A stretch of DNA of 64,000 nt from positions 4,030,001 through 4,094,000 of the forward strand of contig NZ_CP160205.1 in assembly GCF_041080815.1 (NCBI RefSeq), read 5' to 3'. The first letter of the stretch is position 1. Each line of letters begins with the position of its first letter. Positions 19,182 through 26,799 of the stretch are shown piece by piece. The notes beneath the pieces are model-generated. The model saw only the letters and a list, made by a program, of their open reading frames with translations, made no database searches and had not been told where the DNA came from. Both the position numbers and the translations under genes were made by a program. This stretch comes from Mucilaginibacter yixingensis. Its GTDB lineage: Bacteria; Bacteroidota; Bacteroidia; Sphingobacteriales; Sphingobacteriaceae.

Positions 19182-19434
19182 TATATTATATTTTGATAAG
19201 TTGGCAAGGTAGGCTTAATAATCGGCATATTTTTACTTTTGGTAAAAAAATTAAAAATAAATTTAACAAACATAACAAAAGATAAAATATTTTCACCTTT
19301 ATGCAAAAAACTAGGACTATTTGCCTACCTTGTACTCCATACCTCCTACGCTTCACTACTTAGACATTGCCGTCAACTGATTCAGGTGATCTTTAAGCTT
19401 CTTAGTTTCTGAATCCGAATCAGCTGAAATCAAA

Positions 19435-19794
19435 ATGAGTAACCAACAGGCCCATGTGGGCAGCGCAGATGCGCAAGAACAAGCCATGAACAGCCAGGTC
19501 AATCTTTTTTTATTCGACCTAAAGAACGAGGCCACTGAACATGGTTTTAAAGACGGCGAATCATGGAATCTGGAATTAGTTACTGAAACCGAAATGATAG
19601 ATCTGAAAAGGCATCATTATCCAATAATTTCTGTCAGGTTGCTGCCACATGCCTTGTTGAAAGTTTATCAGCAGGTAAAAAGCAAGTTACAGCAATCCCT
19701 CACCCCGGCCGAGGCCTCGTTAACGGCAGGAGATTTGGCCAACACCGAAAAGCGGCACCTGGCCGCTTATCCTGCAAGGTCTAACCGTAAATAG
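19435..19794 (+). CDS. Hypothetical protein, 119 residues
   Basis: A soluble, helical, charged protein: NLFLFDLKNEATEHGF then a central LKRHHYPIISVRLLPHALLK and a C-terminal SKLQQSLTPAEASL. It starts 23 bp upstream of the desaturase gene and probably shares its transcript. No family recognised and no catalytic motif. Function unknown. Confidence 0.65.
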   Translation: MSNQQAHVGSADAQEQAMNSQVNLFLFDLKNEATEHGFKDGESWNLELVTETEMIDLKRHHYPIISVRLLPHALLKVYQQVKSKLQQSLTPAEASLTAGDLANTEKRHLAAYPARSNRK

Positions 19795-19817
19795 CCATCA
19801 TTAACATTATTTAATTC

Positions 19818-20858
19818 ATGCCTTTTTTAGACTATGTATTGCAGTCTCCATCTTATGGCTGGCAATGTGAAAACGGAAAACTTGTGCGGCCTGGTAAAGG
19901 CGTCCTCCTGAAGGAGTTTTTGAACCGGTTGAATGTATTTAATGACCGTAAGAACTGGCTGCCTTTTTTTAGCTGGTTAAAGGTTATTTGTTTAGTGCCG
20001 TTTCTTTTTTTATTCCTCTTTAAATATTTAAGCCCTGTAACTTTTGGTGCTGCATTTATTTATAGTATGATGATTATGGGTACACATGGTACCATCTGGC
20101 ATCACCGGTATTGTACGCATGGAGCTTATAAGTTTAAAAATGCTTTCTGGCGCTTTGTAACCCAGCAGCTTACCCTCAATATCATCCCGGAGGAGATCTA
20201 TGTTATATCTCATCATGTACACCACGCAAAGTCAGACCAGCCCGGCGATCCTTACAACGCACAGGGTGGTTTTTGGTACTGCTTTTTAGCAGATGTTAAC
20301 CACCAGCCCATAGCCAAAGACCTTGCTGAAGCTGATTACCAACGCGTTCAACGCTTAATGGCGCATACGGGTATTAAAGCAAATACTTATCAGCAATATC
20401 AGCACTGGGGCTCTTATGCCAATCCGGTTCGTTCTGTAGCGGCCTGGCTGCTCAACTGGGGGTTTTGGTATATGGCCTTTTACCTGATGGGCGGCCATGC
20501 ACTGGCCTGCTCTTTATTTGCGGCAGCTGGCATTTGGGCCGTTGGTGTGCGTACTTTTAATTATGATGGGCACGGCCATGGTAAAGATAAGCAACGCGAA
20601 GGGGTTGATTATAACCGTAATGATCGGTCTATCAATCAGCTATGGCCAGGGTATGTAGCCGGCGAATGGCACAACAACCATCATTTATACCCCAAAAGCG
20701 CCCGTAGTGGTTTTAAAGCCCATCAGTTAGATATGGCCTGGCTATATATCAGGTTATTATACCGACTGGGGGCCGTAAGCAGCTACAGGGATGATAAACG
20801 TACTTTTCTGGCCAAGTATATCCAAACGGCACATGTAACACAGCATGAGACAACTTAA
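19818..20858 (+). CDS. Membrane fatty-acid (acyl-CoA-type) desaturase
   Basis: A 346-residue di-iron membrane desaturase. Three histidine boxes are present: GTHGTIWHHRYCTHG (HxxxxH around residues 93-97), VISHHVHHAKSD (HxxHH) and GEWHNNHHLYP (HNNHH near residue 283), with four hydrophobic helices around them. The enzyme inserts a double bond into acyl chains and lowers membrane melting temperature. The stop codon lies inside the following sigma-factor gene, which overlaps by 14 bp, so the two are co-transcribed. Proximity to the cold-shock gene fits a role in membrane adaptation (inference). Confidence 0.9.
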   Translation: MPFLDYVLQSPSYGWQCENGKLVRPGKGVLLKEFLNRLNVFNDRKNWLPFFSWLKVICLVPFLFLFLFKYLSPVTFGAAFIYSMMIMGTHGTIWHHRYCTHGAYKFKNAFWRFVTQQLTLNIIPEEIYVISHHVHHAKSDQPGDPYNAQGGFWYCFLADVNHQPIAKDLAEADYQRVQRLMAHTGIKANTYQQYQHWGSYANPVRSVAAWLLNWGFWYMAFYLMGGHALACSLFAAAGIWAVGVRTFNYDGHGHGKDKQREGVDYNRNDRSINQLWPGYVAGEWHNNHHLYPKSARSGFKAHQLDMAWLYIRLLYRLGAVSSYRDDKRTFLAKYIQTAHVTQHETT

Positions 20859-21708
20859 AATTACGCCGTCTATTACTGTTCGCGAGAGCCATTCATTGGA
20901 AAAGTACCTGAATGAGATTAGCAAGATCAGTATGGTGACAGCAGATGAAGAAGTTAAGCTAACCCAACTGATCCGTAACGGAGATCAGGCGGCATTGCAT
21001 AAACTAACGCGGGCCAACCTGCGTTTTGTAGTCTCAGTCTCAAAAAAATTTCAAAATCAGGGGCTTTCGCTCAACGATCTGATTAACGAGGGGAATTTAG
21101 GGCTCATTAAAGCAGCACATCGTTTTGATGAAACCAAGGGGTTTAAGTTTATATCCTATGCGGTATGGTGGATCAGGCAGTGTATTTTACAGGCCATTGC
21201 AGATCAATCGCGCATGGTGCGGCTGCCGCTTAACCAGATTGGGGCGCTATCCAGGTTAAACAAAACCTTTTCTAAACTGGAACAGGAGTACGAGCGCGAA
21301 CCATCGGTAGAAGAACTGGCTGATGCATTAGAGCAAACGGCAGAAAATATTGCCGACATGATGAGCAAGTCGCGCCGGCAGATATCACTGGATGCCCCGA
21401 TTGGAGAAGATGGCGAAAACTCGCTATTAGATGTCGTTAGCCTGAACGACAGTACTACGGATGAGCTGCTTTTAAAAGAGTCGGTATCTATCACCATTCA
21501 GGAAATATTGATCAGTCTGCCAGAGCGGGACAGAAATATTTTAGTGCTTTTTTTCGGCATAGGTCTAAGTCAGCCTTACACCTTAGAACAAATAGGCGAA
21601 CGGTACGAGCTATCACCCGAACGGGTGCGGCAAATTAAAGACAAGGCGCTGATGTATTTAAGACGATACTTGAAAAACAGCGATCTGGCCAGGGCCCTTG
21701 AAAATTAA
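20845..21708 (+). CDS. RpoD/SigA-type sigma-70 factor (short, Bacteroidota form)
   Basis: 287 residues, the length of the Bacteroidota group-1/2 sigma factors. Region 1.2 opens ITVRESHSLEKYLNEISKI, region 2 has NLRFVVSVSKKFQNQGL and the core-binding/-10 helix KGFKFISYAVWWIRQCIL, region 3 has DDxLxEQ-like EPSVEELADAL, and region 4.2 is LEQIGERYELSPERVRQIKD. It overlaps the desaturase by 14 bp. Being an operon partner of a desaturase suggests a secondary (non-housekeeping) RpoD paralogue, for example for stress or cold; the housekeeping rpoD would be elsewhere. The GIGLSQPYTLEQIGE portion differs from the usual consensus (GxPxxxTLEEIGE). Confidence 0.92.
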   Translation: MRQLKITPSITVRESHSLEKYLNEISKISMVTADEEVKLTQLIRNGDQAALHKLTRANLRFVVSVSKKFQNQGLSLNDLINEGNLGLIKAAHRFDETKGFKFISYAVWWIRQCILQAIADQSRMVRLPLNQIGALSRLNKTFSKLEQEYEREPSVEELADALEQTAENIADMMSKSRRQISLDAPIGEDGENSLLDVVSLNDSTTDELLLKESVSITIQEILISLPERDRNILVLFFGIGLSQPYTLEQIGERYELSPERVRQIKDKALMYLRRYLKNSDLARALEN

Positions 21709-21756
21709 ATAAACCTTACAGCCTGTTTATAAAAATCCACCTAAAACAAATACGAT

Positions 21757-21888
21757 ATGAGCAAAGACAGAGGCAGTAAAAATGTTAAAAAAGCCCCGGC
21801 AGAAGGCGGCAAAAAAGCCGAATCAGATTACCAGTCCGGTAAAAAATCAATAGGGGGCAATGATCTGAAGCCCATTAAGAAAAAGTAG
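21757..21888 (+). CDS. Small lysine-rich protein, 43 residues
   Basis: ATG at 21757 opens a 43-codon frame, MSKDRGSKNVKKAPAEGG followed by KKAESDYQSGKKSIGG and NDLKPIKKK, ending TAG at 21886-21888. It is highly basic with repeated KK, G and S residues and no hydrophobic segment, like small unstructured Bacteroidota proteins that lie behind stress genes. It starts 48 bp after the sigma factor stop, so may be in the same transcript. Function unknown. Confidence 0.65.
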   Translation: MSKDRGSKNVKKAPAEGGKKAESDYQSGKKSIGGNDLKPIKKK

Positions 21889-21999
21889 GCGCCAGTTGGC
21901 CTGTATCTTACCTGTTGTTATGGCTTGGGCGATAATTGTTATGCAGTGTTCCTTGCCTTTCCGGAGGCATGCGGCGCTTCGCGTTAGCTAAAAATGAAA

Positions 22000-22047
22000 T
22001 TATATGTACAAATATATGTAGTTAACTACATATATTTGTACATATAA
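22000..22047. promoter_or_regulatory. 48-bp perfect palindrome, likely MarR-type operator
   Basis: Two 24-base arms meet at a central GTTAAC (22021-22026); the left arm begins TTATATGTACAAATATATG and the right arm is its exact complement. It ends 9 bp before the ATG of the GNAT gene, which is followed by a MarR gene. Contains two TGTACA sites and a central TAGTTAACTA. Position and symmetry suggest an operator bound by the downstream MarR protein (inference). Confidence 0.8.
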
Positions 22048-22056
22048 CGAAGTGAT

Positions 22057-22551
22057 ATGGAAGATACGTTAACCATCAAACCCATTTTTAACAATTATTG
22101 CGACCAGGTAATAGACATTGTACGAACCATACAGCAAGTGGAGTTTAACTTGCCCATTACTATTGACCAGCAACCAGATTTAAAAGATATTGAAACCAAC
22201 TACCACCAGGGCGGGGGCAATTTCTGGGGCGCTTTTTGGGGCGATGAACTTATTGGTACCATAGCCCTGATTAATTGCGGGCACAATACCGGCTGTGTGC
22301 GCAAAATGTTTGTTAAGAAAGAATACCGCGGCCGGGCCACAGGTGCGGCGCAGCAGCTGCTTAATGTAATGCTGGATTATTGCCGCAGTAAGCAAATTGT
22401 GCATGTATACTTAGGTACGGTGCATCAACTCAAAGCCGCACACCGCTTCTATGAACGCAATGGCTTCTCGGCTATTGAGGTTGACGATCTGCCTGATTAT
22501 TTCCCGCTCATGAAAACCGACAATATGTTTTTTCAACTGCACTTAGTTTAA
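22057..22551 (+). CDS. GNAT family N-acetyltransferase
   Basis: 164 residues in the GNAT fold: LIGTIALINCGHNTGCVRKM (strands 2-4), then the acetyl-CoA pyrophosphate loop KEYRGRATGAAQQLL (R/QxxGxG/A form) and the final HRFYERNGFSAIEVDDLP. Substrate unknown. It heads a two-gene unit with a MarR regulator 13 bp downstream. The two domains occur fused as one protein in other bacteria, so a functional partnership is plausible. Start ATG is 9 bp after the palindrome. Confidence 0.9.
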   Translation: MEDTLTIKPIFNNYCDQVIDIVRTIQQVEFNLPITIDQQPDLKDIETNYHQGGGNFWGAFWGDELIGTIALINCGHNTGCVRKMFVKKEYRGRATGAAQQLLNVMLDYCRSKQIVHVYLGTVHQLKAAHRFYERNGFSAIEVDDLPDYFPLMKTDNMFFQLHLV

Positions 22552-22564
22552 TAGAAAACAGACG

Positions 22565-23056
22565 ATGAACATAGTAAATGATTTAGGCCTGCTGGCTATT
22601 GCAACACGTTTACAACGCCTGGCCGAGCAACTGCGTAAAGATGGCCTGCTGATCTATAAGGCTCATGGCATTGACTTTGAGCCCAAGTGGTTCCCGGTGA
22701 TGTATACGCTGCACGTTAAGCATGTTTTAAGCGTGGTTGAACTATCTGCCGAAATAGGGTACTCGCATCCTTCAACTATCACTTTGCTGAAAGAGCTGGA
22801 AACGCAGAAGCTGATCAAATCAAAAAAAGATAAAGCCGATGAAAGAAAGCGCCTTGTTCTGTTAACCGAAAAAGGCAGCGCGCTTATTAACCAGATGGAA
22901 CCCGTTTGGCAGGTAATGATTGCCGCAACAGCCCAGTTAACCGAAACAAAAAACAACCTGCTGAAAGCACTGGAAGAGGTAGAACAGCAAATGGAGGTAC
23001 AAAGCTTTTATCAGCGCGCAAAGGTTATTATGGATAGTAAGCGGGCGGGTGGGTAA
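22565..23056 (+). CDS. MarR family winged-helix transcriptional regulator
   Basis: 163 residues. The winged HTH occupies about residues 45-110: LSVVELSAEIGYSHPSTITL is the helix-turn-helix, then LIKSKKDKADERKRLVLLTE is the wing with the conserved DxRxxxxxLT pattern. N- and C-terminal helices would form the dimer interface. It probably binds the 48-bp palindrome upstream of the GNAT gene and controls both genes; no ligand can be inferred. Confidence 0.9.
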   Translation: MNIVNDLGLLAIATRLQRLAEQLRKDGLLIYKAHGIDFEPKWFPVMYTLHVKHVLSVVELSAEIGYSHPSTITLLKELETQKLIKSKKDKADERKRLVLLTEKGSALINQMEPVWQVMIAATAQLTETKNNLLKALEEVEQQMEVQSFYQRAKVIMDSKRAGG

Positions 23057-23098
23057 AGTATTACGGAGAAAGATGCTGGAATAAGAGTAAGATAATCG

Positions 23099-23130
23099 AA
23101 GCTTCACAGAAAATGTGAGGCTTTTTCTTT
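23099..23130 (+). terminator. Terminator after the GNAT-MarR unit (duplicated copy)
   Basis: GCTTCACA and TGTGAGGC pair (one G-T wobble) around AGAAAA... and are followed by TTTTTCTTTTT. Nearly identical in sequence to the terminator at 24357-24383 next to tRNA-Asn. Confidence 0.8.
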
Positions 23131-23181
23131 TTGACTCCCGAAGCGAAAATCAAACTATCGACACTCTGATTAACAGGCAGC
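23131..23181 (-). pseudogene. Decayed 3' half of a tRNA-Asn gene
   Basis: Reads CTCCCGAAGCG, then a diverged middle, then CTCTGATTAACAGGCAG. It lines up with CTCCTGAAGC and CTCTGATTAACAGTCAG of the intact tRNA-Asn at 24385-24458 in the same order and orientation, and each lies after the same terminator. The copy covers the acceptor, T-arm and anticodon region only and has lost base-pairing. Confidence 0.6.
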
Positions 23182-23270
23182 TATCTGAATATTAATAAGG
23201 ATAAGCAAACCATGTATTGATTATTTTTTTATATATTGCTTATATACCTCCCCTTTTTAAAAAAATTGAT

Positions 23271-24317
23271 ATGAACCTGTCAACCGAATCAGAGAACCAA
23301 CTTACGCCTTCCCGTATCATGGAAACCGGATTGGCGTTCTTTGCATCAAAAACACTGCTCACTGCAGTTAAGCTTGGCGTTTTTACAGCACTTTCCGGTA
23401 ATCAATCACGATCGGGTAACGAACTTCAGAAAGCACTGGGTTTGCATGAGCGAGGTGTTTATGATTTCCTTGATGCCCTGGTGTCACTCGGATTTTTAAA
23501 CCGTGAGGGTTTGCTGGAAACAGCCAAATACTCAAATGCGCCCGAGACCGAATTATTTCTTGATAAGAACAAACCGTCTTATATCGGTGGGTTTATAGAA
23601 ATGGCCAATGACCGCCTGTATCGCTTTTGGGCAGATCTGGACCTAGCCCTGCTTACCGGTAAACCACAGAACGAGATAAAGAGCACCGGCCATTCGATGT
23701 TTGAAGAACTTTATTCTGAACCGGCCAGGTTAAAGCAATTTATGAATGCGATGTCGGGAATCTCAACCGGTAATTTTGTGGCTCTAGCACAGAAATTTGA
23801 TTTTTCGGCCTATTCAAGTCTTTGTGACGTGGGTGGCGCAGCAGCTGTATTGGCGGTTGAGGTGGCTAAACAGCATTCGAACATATCGTGCATCTCGGCC
23901 GATTTGCCACAGGTTGAGCCTATTGCGAAGGAATATATAGCCGCACGTGGTATGACAGACCGGGTGAAGACCGCAAACCTGGATTTCTTTACGGATGAAT
24001 TCCCGAAAGCCGATGTAATTACGATGGGTATGATATTGCATGACTGGGACCTTCCGAATAAAATGATGCTGATAAAAAAAGCCTACAATGCCCTCCCCCA
24101 AGGTGGCGCATTTATAGTGGTGGAAGCGCTTATAGATGATGAACGGAGGGAAAATACGTTCGGATTAATGATGTCACTTAATATGCTGATTGAATTTGGC
24201 GTAGCTTTTGATTATACCGGGGCCGATTTTGCACGATGGACGAAAGAAGCAGGTTTCCGCAAAGTTGAAGTGATACCGTTAGCAGGCCCATCAAGTGCCG
24301 CTGTGGCCTATAAGTGA
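23271..24317 (+). CDS. SAM-dependent methyltransferase (acetylserotonin O-methyltransferase/dimerisation-domain type)
   Basis: 348 residues. An N-terminal winged-helix dimerisation domain (about 15-100, AFFASKTLLTAVKLGVF) precedes the class I methyltransferase domain with SLCDVGGAAAVLAVEVAKQ (motif I, AAA replacing the usual GxG), DLPQVEPIA, and the catalytic region MILHDWDLPNKMMLIKKAY. The catalytic histidine of the family is in LHDWD. Substrate unknown; O-methylation of a phenolic or quinone-like small molecule is typical. ATG 23271 was preferred to the longer open frame. It is a single gene enclosed by a tRNA-Asn and its decayed copy, so it may have been acquired. Confidence 0.9.
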   Translation: MNLSTESENQLTPSRIMETGLAFFASKTLLTAVKLGVFTALSGNQSRSGNELQKALGLHERGVYDFLDALVSLGFLNREGLLETAKYSNAPETELFLDKNKPSYIGGFIEMANDRLYRFWADLDLALLTGKPQNEIKSTGHSMFEELYSEPARLKQFMNAMSGISTGNFVALAQKFDFSAYSSLCDVGGAAAVLAVEVAKQHSNISCISADLPQVEPIAKEYIAARGMTDRVKTANLDFFTDEFPKADVITMGMILHDWDLPNKMMLIKKAYNALPQGGAFIVVEALIDDERRENTFGLMMSLNMLIEFGVAFDYTGADFARWTKEAGFRKVEVIPLAGPSSAAVAYK

Positions 24318-24356
24318 TCAGGTATTCTTAGCCTGTAAAATATAAAGCATAAAAAA

Positions 24357-24383
24357 AAGCCTCACATTTCTGTGAGGCTTTTT
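24357..24383. terminator. Bidirectional terminator between methyltransferase and tRNA-Asn
   Basis: AAGCCTCACA, loop TTTC, TGTGAGGCTT followed by TTT on the plus strand and by TTTTTTTT on the minus strand. Serves both convergent genes. Confidence 0.85.
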
Positions 24384-24384
24384 G

Positions 24385-24458
24385 CTCCTGAAGCTGGACT
24401 CGAACCAGCGACCCTCTGATTAACAGTCAGATGCTCTAACCGGCTGAGCTATTCAGGA
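24385..24458 (-). tRNA. tRNA-Asn (anticodon GTT)
   Basis: On the minus strand 74 bases fold as a cloverleaf: acceptor TCCTGAA/TTCAGGA with discriminator G, D arm AGCTCAGCCGGTTAGAGC, anticodon stem-loop TCTGA-CTGTTAA-TCAGA giving anticodon GTT, and T arm GCTGG-TTCGAGT-CCAGC. CCA is not encoded at the 3' end. Confidence 0.97.
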
Positions 24459-24671
24459 GTGCGTTTCCGGTTTGGAGTGGGGCAAAAGTAGGTTTTTTAT
24501 CTTAACTGCACAATTTTTCTGCAAAAAAATTTCAAATATTTTGTTTTGGCTTGATAACCAATTCATTAATTTTTTGCTTGATTTTAACTTTTTTCAGTTT
24601 GTTGGCCGCCGGCACAGTAAGTACAGCTTAAAATCGCAATATTTGCCGAAAATTAATACCACTCAACATAC

Positions 24672-25592
24672 ATGAGCTTAGTAGTTATTGGCACCGTAGC
24701 GTTCGACGCAATTGAAACTCCTTTCGGCAAAACCGATAAAATTGTAGGCGGCGCAGCCACTTATGCCGGTCTGGCGGCTTCATATTTTTATGATAAAACC
24801 AAAATTGTTGCCGTTGTTGGCGATGACTTCCCTAAAGAAGAGATTGAAGACTTTCATAACCACCGTATAGATACCGAAGGCCTGCAGATTAAACAGGGCG
24901 AGAAATCGTTTTTCTGGAGCGGCAAGTATCATAATGACATGAACAGCCGCGATACGCTGGTGACGGAACTGAACGTACTGGCCGATTTTGATCCTATCAT
25001 CCCGGAAAACTACCAGGATTGCGAGTTTTTGATGCTGGGCAATCTTACCCCTCAAGTGCAGCAAACCGTGATTAAAAGACTTAAAAACCGCCCTAAACTG
25101 ATTGTAATGGACACCATGAACTTCTGGATGGACATTGCACTGGATGATTTGCTGGAAACTCTGAAAATGGTAGACGTACTAACCATTAATGACGCCGAAG
25201 CACGCCAGCTATCAGGCGAGCACTCGCTGGTAAAAGCCGCGAACAAAATCCTGACCATGGGCCCAAAATACCTGATCATTAAAAAAGGTGAGCACGGCGC
25301 ATTGTTGTTTGGCGAGGGCCAAATCTTCTCTGCCCCCGCCCTGCCACTGGCTGATGTATTTGATCCAACCGGTGCTGGCGATAGCTTTGCAGGTGGCTTC
25401 ATCGGTTACCTGGCCCAGGTAGGTACCGTAAACTTCAACAATATGAAGAATGCTATCATCTTCGGCTCTGCCCTGGCATCGTTCTGTGTAGAAAAATTTG
25501 GTACCGAGCGTCTGAAAAATCTGAGTGCGGAAGAGATTAACAACCGCGTACAGCAGTTTGTTAACCTTGCTCAATTTACTATTGCCGGTTAA
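24672..25592 (+). CDS. PfkB family carbohydrate kinase
   Basis: 306 residues in the ribokinase fold. The N-terminal VIGTVAFDAIETPFGKTDK and GGAATYAGLAASYF (substrate GG motif) are present. The C-terminal PfkB signature DPTGAGDSFAGGFIGYLA carries the catalytic aspartate. LTINDAEARQLSGEH is the usual nucleotide-side segment. Family members phosphorylate sugars or nucleosides; the substrate is not evident, and Bacteroidota homologues next to no sugar genes are often annotated simply as sugar kinase. A strong hairpin terminator begins 26 bp after its stop. Confidence 0.9.
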   Translation: MSLVVIGTVAFDAIETPFGKTDKIVGGAATYAGLAASYFYDKTKIVAVVGDDFPKEEIEDFHNHRIDTEGLQIKQGEKSFFWSGKYHNDMNSRDTLVTELNVLADFDPIIPENYQDCEFLMLGNLTPQVQQTVIKRLKNRPKLIVMDTMNFWMDIALDDLLETLKMVDVLTINDAEARQLSGEHSLVKAANKILTMGPKYLIIKKGEHGALLFGEGQIFSAPALPLADVFDPTGAGDSFAGGFIGYLAQVGTVNFNNMKNAIIFGSALASFCVEKFGTERLKNLSAEEINNRVQQFVNLAQFTIAG

Positions 25593-25610
25593 TACCTACT
25601 TGATATTGAT

Positions 25611-25820
25611 ATGAAACGAAGGACAATTCTGATTTTAGCCGGAATTGTCCTTCTTATTTTTGTGCTCGGCAATCCAGGAGAAGATGATTTTATGGGTTTT
25701 CTGGGTGAACGTGAATTTGTAAACACACATCGGGTTCACAACTATATTGTATGCAGCGTTTATGATGTAGATGGAGAAAAATATTTCGCCATCACCGGGA
25801 ACTTTTATCCAATGAAATAA
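25611..25820 (+). CDS. Small membrane protein candidate, 69 residues
   Basis: ATG at 25611 opens a 69-codon frame with one membrane helix (RTILILAGIVLLIFVL) and a globular-looking tail (VNTHRVHNYIVCSVYDVDGE). It lies 18 bp after the sugar kinase. A perfect 12-bp hairpin plus T-run sits within its first 16 codons, so transcription from the kinase would mostly stop here; either this gene has another promoter or the frame is spurious. No family recognised. Confidence 0.45.
   Translation: MKRRTILILAGIVLLIFVLGNPGEDDFMGFLGEREFVNTHRVHNYIVCSVYDVDGEKYFAITGNFYPMK
25618..25659 (+). terminator. Terminator of the sugar kinase, inside the next reading frame
   Basis: GAAGGACAATTC (25618-25629) and GAATTGTCCTTC (25642-25653) are perfect inverted copies, followed by TTATTTTT. 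Intrinsic terminator shape. Confidence 0.75.
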
Positions 25821-25862
25821 AACTAGTTCTGTTTAACCCTCTAAACAGGCACAACTCTCCCA

Positions 25863-26099
25863 TCAGGCCAAGCGCCCAATCACCACAAACTTTTCAAAAA
25901 CGCCGTCGGTATGCGGGGCGTCAGCCAGTTCATCGGTAAGATCTTGACCGGCCCAGTGCTCATAGTGTTTGCCGTTGCGCCATAGGCGACTCTCGGTAAC
26001 GTCATAGATCAGCCCGCGGCAGGCTACCCAAATCTGGGGTTTATCCTGTCCATTACGCAAAGCCAGCTGGCTGCGGGTATATACCGGTAAATCACTCAT
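25863..26099 (-). CDS. Cytochrome b5-like haem-binding domain protein
   Basis: 78 residues: MSDLPVYTRSQLALRNGQD, then IWVACRGLIYDVTESRLWRN, HYEHWAGQDLTDEL and PHTDGVFEKFVVIGRL. This is the cytochrome b5-like Steroid-binding/b5 pattern (IYDVTxxxxW...HxxxAGxDLTxxLxxxPH), with the two histidines as candidate haem ligands. Its ATG overlaps the stop of the lycopene cyclase as ATGAGTGA, so it is the last gene of the carotenoid operon. A role as electron donor to a carotenoid oxygenase or hydroxylase is suggested by position only; crtZ is 6.6 kb away on the same strand. Confidence 0.8.
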   Translation of the reverse strand: MSDLPVYTRSQLALRNGQDKPQIWVACRGLIYDVTESRLWRNGKHYEHWAGQDLTDELADAPHTDGVFEKFVVIGRLA

Positions 26100-26799
26100 C
26101 TGCAACAACAACTACTGGTTTAGCACGTTTGCTGAAATACTCAAAAAAAGCAATATTCATCAGCAGCAGGGCCATCATATAAAAAAGATCCTCTAAGGGG
26201 ATAGTCCACAGGCGAACGCCCAGGTTACGGTGATCATTATATTCTACCACGGGGATGGCCGTGAGCAGTCCATTCACAATAAAAAAAGGCAGCAGGCACA
26301 CAATATAGGCCCGGTAAAACTTACCCATCCATTTCACCGAACGAATGTATTGGATGTACAACAGCAGCACCATCAGAAAGCCAAAAGTCACCAGCGTATA
26401 AACCCGGTTAAAACAAAGAATAATAACCCCCAATGATAGCAGGATCATTCCCCCGGTAAACGGTTTCGGGCTCAACTCCGGTATTTCTAACCGGATGTAG
26501 TGATTGAGGCAGGCGTAAACAAACACACAGGAGAATGGCACGGTAAGGAAAAACAAGATCTCCTCTACCGGCAAGTTGTTAATATTTATGCCGATGGTGT
26601 ATTGATCGTTAAAACGCCAAACGCCCTCTACCACAAACACCATATCCCAACCCAAAAACACCAGACCGGTAATAAGCATACCCGGCCACAGAAAGCGCCA
26701 TTTCTTATAGAACTGCACCCGCTTATCAAACGACAGGATGAGCGGGAACACTATAGTAAGTGCGTTAATAAATAAGTAGGTAAACTTGGCTGGTATCAT
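26092..26799 (-). CDS. Lycopene cyclase (CrtYcd/CarR-type, two-domain)
   Basis: 235 residues, all membrane: six to seven helices. Two copies of the lycopene cyclase domain are visible, signalled by LPVEEILFFLTVPFSCVFVY in the first half and IPLEDLFYMMALLLMNIAFF in the second (motif xPxEExxFF/xPxEDxFY), each with its conserved acidic residue. It cyclises the ends of lycopene to beta-carotene without flavin. The ATG at 26799 overlaps the stop of the upstream gene as ATGA. Middle gene of a tightly coupled operon from crtB to the b5-like gene. Confidence 0.9.
   Translation of the reverse strand: MIPAKFTYLFINALTIVFPLILSFDKRVQFYKKWRFLWPGMLITGLVFLGWDMVFVVEGVWRFNDQYTIGININNLPVEEILFFLTVPFSCVFVYACLNHYIRLEIPELSPKPFTGGMILLSLGVIILCFNRVYTLVTFGFLMVLLLYIQYIRSVKWMGKFYRAYIVCLLPFFIVNGLLTAIPVVEYNDHRNLGVRLWTIPLEDLFYMMALLLMNIAFFEYFSKRAKPVVVVADE

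Noticed and set aside
24472..24675. 67-codon frame between tRNA-Asn and the sugar kinase
   Set aside because: Phe/Ile-rich translation of A/T-rich leader DNA with no recognisable features; its last codons run into the kinase start.
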